Assembly: GCA_937916365.1 (NCBI GenBank)
Contig: CALFSY010000025.1
Location: 1 to 33,612 of the forward strand
Source: an uncultured Jannaschia sp.
GTDB taxonomy: Bacteria; Pseudomonadota; Alphaproteobacteria; Rhodobacterales; Rhodobacteraceae
Direction of reading: 5' to 3'
DNA: 33,612 nt
The notes below the pieces were generated by a model. It saw nothing but the letters and a program-made list of their open reading frames with translations, had not been told where the DNA came from and ran no database searches. The first letter of the stretch is position 1. Each line of letters starts with the position of its first letter. The position numbers and the translations under genes are program-made. Shown here one piece after another: positions 31,038 to 33,612 of the stretch.

Positions 31038-31640
31038 TTATCCCAATCGCGCAGCAACGTTTTCCCAATTCACCAAATTGTCCAGGAAATTTTGCAGATA
31101 TGCGGGGCGCTTGTTGCGAAAATCAATGTAGTAGGAATGTTCCCACACGTCACATCCCAACAATGCCGTTTGCCCAAAACACAAGGGGTTCACCCCGTTT
31201 TCGGTTTTGGTCACCTTTAGGGCACCGTCGGTGTCTTTCACCAGCCAACACCACCCTGACCCGAACTGTCCGACCCCTGCGGCGGCAAATTGCGATTTGA
31301 AATCATCGACCGATTCAAAGTTTTCGATAATCGCCGATTCCAGCGCACCGGGCATACCGGTTTGGCGCGGGCCCATCATCTCCCAGAACTGGATATGATT
31401 CCAATGCTGTGATGCGTTGTTAAAAATCCCGCTTTGGGCAACGACCCCCGCCTGATAGGTGCCAGTGATGATATTTTCCAGGCTTTGGGTTTCCCATTCG
31501 GTGCCTGCGATCAACTTGTTGCCGTTATCAACATAGGCTTTGTGATGCAAATCGTGGTGATATTCCAACGTTTCAACAGACATGCCCATGCCTGCCAATG
31601 CATCATGGGAATAAGGAAGATCGGGAAGGTGGAAAGACAT
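31038..31640 (-). CDS. sodB: Superoxide dismutase, Fe-type
   Basis: A 200-residue Fe/Mn superoxide dismutase converting superoxide to oxygen and peroxide in the cytoplasm. Metal ligands are readable: H28 (EYHHD), H82 (ASQHWNH), D164 and H168 (CDVWEHSYYIDF). Gln78, four residues before H82, occupies the position that in Fe-SODs holds the active-site Gln, and HHKAYV and FGSGWCWLV are typical, so I favour iron as metal, although cambialistic use is possible. The protein is complete. Its 135-bp upstream region separates it from soxG and contains a widely spaced inverted repeat. It is on the same strand as the sox genes but probably has its own promoter. Confidence 0.95.
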   Translation of the reverse strand: MSFHLPDLPYSHDALAGMGMSVETLEYHHDLHHKAYVDNGNKLIAGTEWETQSLENIITGTYQAGVVAQSGIFNNASQHWNHIQFWEMMGPRQTGMPGALESAIIENFESVDDFKSQFAAAGVGQFGSGWCWLVKDTDGALKVTKTENGVNPLCFGQTALLGCDVWEHSYYIDFRNKRPAYLQNFLDNLVNWENVAARLG

Positions 31641-31659
31641 AAATTGTGCCCCCTGATTG

Positions 31660-31742
31660 CTAGGATTCTATTATCACCCACATGGATATTACACAGCGCC
31701 AAGGTCAACCCCGCGCGCCCACGTCTATGTCAAAAATCCTAG
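31660..31742. promoter_or_regulatory. Separated inverted repeat upstream of sodB
   Basis: CTAGGATT (31660-31667) and AATCCTAG (31735-31742) are perfect 8-bp inverted copies separated by 67 bp, both within the sodB 5' spacer (about 20 and 95 bp from the start codon). They could be paired binding sites for a regulator such as an iron or redox sensor. Prediction only. Confidence 0.3.
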
Positions 31743-31775
31743 GGCGTTCGCATTTTGTGCGCCGTTAAGGGTGAT

Positions 31776-32360
31776 CTAGTAATACCCCACCGCGCCATCG
31801 GGGGCGGCGGACATTTGCAAAAGTTCAAACACATACCCCGCTACCGATCGAAAACAGATAAGGTGCAGCGTTTCGTCATCCTCAAACCAAAATGCGCCCG
31901 GCACCTGTGCCAAGCGTGTGCGCCGTAGTGTGCCAATGGGCACGCCCGCGATCGACATATCGGCCGGGGTGATTTTTGCCATCGCGTCGCGTATTGCCCC
32001 ACGCGGACCGGTCAATTCAAACATCGCGCGCGCATCGGATACATTCACCGCCAAATGATGTTGCCCCGCCAAAGCGTTGGATGCGACCGCAACAACCGCA
32101 TCCGCGTCATCGTGCGCACACAAAACCAAAATTTCGTCTGGGGCCATCCAGGCAATTTTCCCCAACGTGCCTGTAACAATGGCACGCGGCGGCGGCATAT
32201 CTGTGCCCATCGCTTGCGCCAATGCCGCCGTCGTGAGGGGGGTCGATAGGTCTGCTTTGATTGTCACCATACCCTGCATGCCATGGGTGCGAATGGCGAT
32301 CGGGCCCTCTGTCGCCGCGCCGGGCAATGCACTTTGCCCCGTTTGCCCTAGCTCAGGCAT
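31776..32360 (-). CDS. soxG: Sarcosine oxidase gamma subunit
   Basis: A predicted 194-residue gamma subunit of heterotetrameric sarcosine oxidase, which oxidises sarcosine (N-methylglycine) to glycine, peroxide and methylene-tetrahydrofolate. I use the ATG at 32360 (MPELGQTGQSALPG), which overlaps the soxA stop by 8 nt; the longer frame would overlap soxA deeply. Recognisable parts are AIRTHGMQGMVTIKADLS, KIAWMAPDEILVLC, VNVSDARAMFELTGPRGAIRDAMAKITPADM and a C-terminal FRSVAGYVFELLQMSA, matching the GcvT/SoxG-like fold. The gamma subunit has no cofactor and stabilises the complex. It ends the sox operon here; sodB follows 135 bp downstream. Confidence 0.9.
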   Translation of the reverse strand: MPELGQTGQSALPGAATEGPIAIRTHGMQGMVTIKADLSTPLTTAALAQAMGTDMPPPRAIVTGTLGKIAWMAPDEILVLCAHDDADAVVAVASNALAGQHHLAVNVSDARAMFELTGPRGAIRDAMAKITPADMSIAGVPIGTLRRTRLAQVPGAFWFEDDETLHLICFRSVAGYVFELLQMSAAPDGAVGYY

Positions 32361-33612
32361 TTTGTTTTTCCCCCTGCGGATCATAGAAAATGGGGTTAAC
32401 GATTTTGGCCTGCACCATTTCACCCCCATGTGCGGTAAATTCCAACACTTCGCCCATGCGATCGGGGCCATGGCGCACCAATCCCATGGCAATGCCCCGC
32501 CGCAAAGTGGGGGAATAGTAGGTCGAGGTCACGCGCCCCTGCGTATTGCGTTGCCCGTTTGCGTTGGTGCCGTCATCCACCGCATAGGCCCCATCAGGCA
32601 AGACCGAACCATCGCGTGTTTCCAACCCCACCAATCGCCACCGGTTGGGGTTGGCCATATATGTGCGTTCTTGCGCGCGTTTGCCCAAATAATCGGTTTT
32701 CTTTTTAGAAATCGCCCAGCCCAGCCCCAGATCTTGGGGAATGACTGTGCCATCGGTTTCATCACCGATCATGATAAACCCCTTTTCGGCGCGCATGACG
32801 TGCAACGCCTCGGTCCCATAGGCGGTGGCGCCGAACTCTGCCCCTGCGTCATGCAAGGCTTGCCAAAAGGCTAGGCCCTGGTTGGCCGGCACAGCGATTT
32901 CAAAGCTCAACTCCCCCGAAAATGAAATCCGGAACACGCGCGCGTCAAAGCCGCCGATCTGCCCCTCGACCCATGCCATAAAGGGCAGGGCGGTGGCGCT
33001 TAGGTCAATGTCAGCGCCCAGCTTTTCCAACACCGCGCGCGCGTTGGGCCCCACCACGGCGATTTGCGCCCATTGTTCGGTAACATTGGTGGTGAACACC
33101 TGCCAATCCCACCATTCGCATTGCAGCCAATCCTCCATATGCGCGTGGATGGTATCGGCCCCGCCGGTGGTGGTGTGCACCAAAAACGTATCGTCCGACA
33201 GGCGCGCAACCACGCCATCATCCATCAAAAATCCGTTTTCGTTGCACATCAGGCCATAGCGGCATCGCCCGGGTTTTAGCGTGCTCATCATATTGGTGTA
33301 GAACATGTCCATAAACTTGCCCGCATCCGGCCCCTTGACAATGATTTTGCCCAGGGTTGACGCATCTAGCAGGCCCAAACCATTGCGTGTTGCCGTGATT
33401 TCGCGGATTACGGCATCAGCATGGCTTTCGCCCGGGCGGGGGTAACAATAGGGGCGGCGCCATTGGCCCACGGGTTCCCAATAGGCGCCGTTTTGATCGT
33501 GCCAATCGTGCAGGGGGGTGCGGCGGATCGGTTGGAATAGGGTGGCGCGGGCCTCTCCCGCGATGGCGCCTAGGGAAATGGGCGTATAGGGCGGGCGAAA
33601 TGTGGTGGTGCC
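32353..33612 (-). CDS. soxA: Sarcosine oxidase alpha subunit, C-terminal part (5' end beyond window)
   Basis: The frame is open to the right edge (33612), giving the last 419 residues of a roughly 1000-residue subunit. The visible part is the folate-binding aminomethyltransferase-like (GcvT) half: GQWRRPYCYPRPGES, EITATRNGLGLLDASTLGKI, FMDMFYTNMMSTLKPGRCRYG, ISFSGELSFEIAVPA, YGTEALHVMRAEKGFIMIGDETDGTVIPQDLGLGW and the end KIVNPIFYDPQGEKQNA. This domain takes the formaldehyde equivalent from sarcosine onto tetrahydrofolate. The GTG at 33471 is internal, because homologous sequence (APYWEPV-type, here GAYWEPVGQW) continues upstream. soxG overlaps it downstream; soxB and soxD would be expected to the right. 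Confidence 0.95.
   Translation of the reverse strand, partial: GTTTFRPPYTPISLGAIAGEARATLFQPIRRTPLHDWHDQNGAYWEPVGQWRRPYCYPRPGESHADAVIREITATRNGLGLLDASTLGKIIVKGPDAGKFMDMFYTNMMSTLKPGRCRYGLMCNENGFLMDDGVVARLSDDTFLVHTTTGGADTIHAHMEDWLQCEWWDWQVFTTNVTEQWAQIAVVGPNARAVLEKLGADIDLSATALPFMAWVEGQIGGFDARVFRISFSGELSFEIAVPANQGLAFWQALHDAGAEFGATAYGTEALHVMRAEKGFIMIGDETDGTVIPQDLGLGWAISKKKTDYLGKRAQERTYMANPNRWRLVGLETRDGSVLPDGAYAVDDGTNANGQRNTQGRVTSTYYSPTLRRGIAMGLVRHGPDRMGEVLEFTAHGGEMVQAKIVNPIFYDPQGEKQNA

Noticed and set aside
1..33612. tRNA, rRNA, CRISPR, insertion sequence, prophage or riboswitch
   Set aside because: I read all intergenic spacers and saw no cloverleaf, repeat-spacer pattern, transposase or terminal repeats, phage genes or recognisable riboswitch; short non-coding RNAs cannot be excluded by eye.

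Overview
The window looks like chromosomal DNA from an alphaproteobacterium of the Rhodobacterales/Roseobacter type. The evidence is a set of proteins and pairings typical of that group: a GapR/DUF2312 nucleoid protein, a divergent DUF6477/DUF6456 pair, SURF1-thrC-M16 peptidase-acetyltransferase, lipA with a COQ10/RatA-like gene, PgpA with a C-terminal CinA, a YfgM-like gene with a BamB-like gene, an Atm1-type ABC exporter, and sarcosine oxidase soxA-soxG. GC content is moderate for the group (roughly mid-50s percent by eye), with many TTG/TTA leucines and frequent G or C homopolymer runs. I see no tRNA, rRNA, CRISPR array, insertion sequence, phage gene or attachment site. No complete gene is obviously broken; two genes run off the ends.

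Layout. (1) 1-4.4 kb: the C-terminal end of a calcium-repeat, type I secreted surface protein, a strong terminator, then a two-gene export operon (a lipidated TolC-like outer-membrane protein and a LapB-like ABC exporter). No HlyD-type adaptor is present. (2) 4.5-11.0 kb, minus strand: gapR, a small secreted DUF4189-like repeat protein, an FAD-linked 2-hydroxyacid dehydrogenase, and the tight run surf1-thrC-M16 peptidase-GNAT (transcribed leftward). (3) 11.3-14.2 kb, plus strand: gmk overlapping a gamma-carbonic anhydrase, then a non-pyrrolysine MttB-family methyltransferase. (4) 14.2-15.8 kb: DUF6477 and DUF6456 (HTH) genes flank an AT-rich spacer holding a perfect DnaA-box consensus and a near match. 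(5) 16.0-21.4 kb: lipA, hpt, a COQ10-like gene, and the leftward run yfgM-like - bamB-like - pgpA - cinA. (6) 21.5-26.9 kb: a two-gene RND efflux operon whose predicted promoter overlaps a dyad. The permease is unusually long and has two extra hydrophobic segments. (7) 27.0-33.6 kb: an Atm1-type exporter behind a membrane-anchored Ig-like/LysM protein, a LOG-family gene, Fe-type sodB, and soxG-soxA running off the right edge.

How the parts connect. soxA/soxG (sarcosine to glycine and methylene-tetrahydrofolate) and the MttB homolog both belong to methylated-amine or betaine metabolism, although 18 kb separates them. Several genes serve the envelope: secretion, BamB, YfgM, LysM and RND efflux. 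The most unusual items are the RND permease architecture with its promoter/operator, the DnaA-box spacer beside two uncharacterised Rhodobacterales genes, a G-quadruplex-like tract at the start of the MttB gene, and an iteron-like cluster upstream of bamB. I did not find a clear new multi-gene defence or mobile system. All function calls come from reading motifs, not from database searches.
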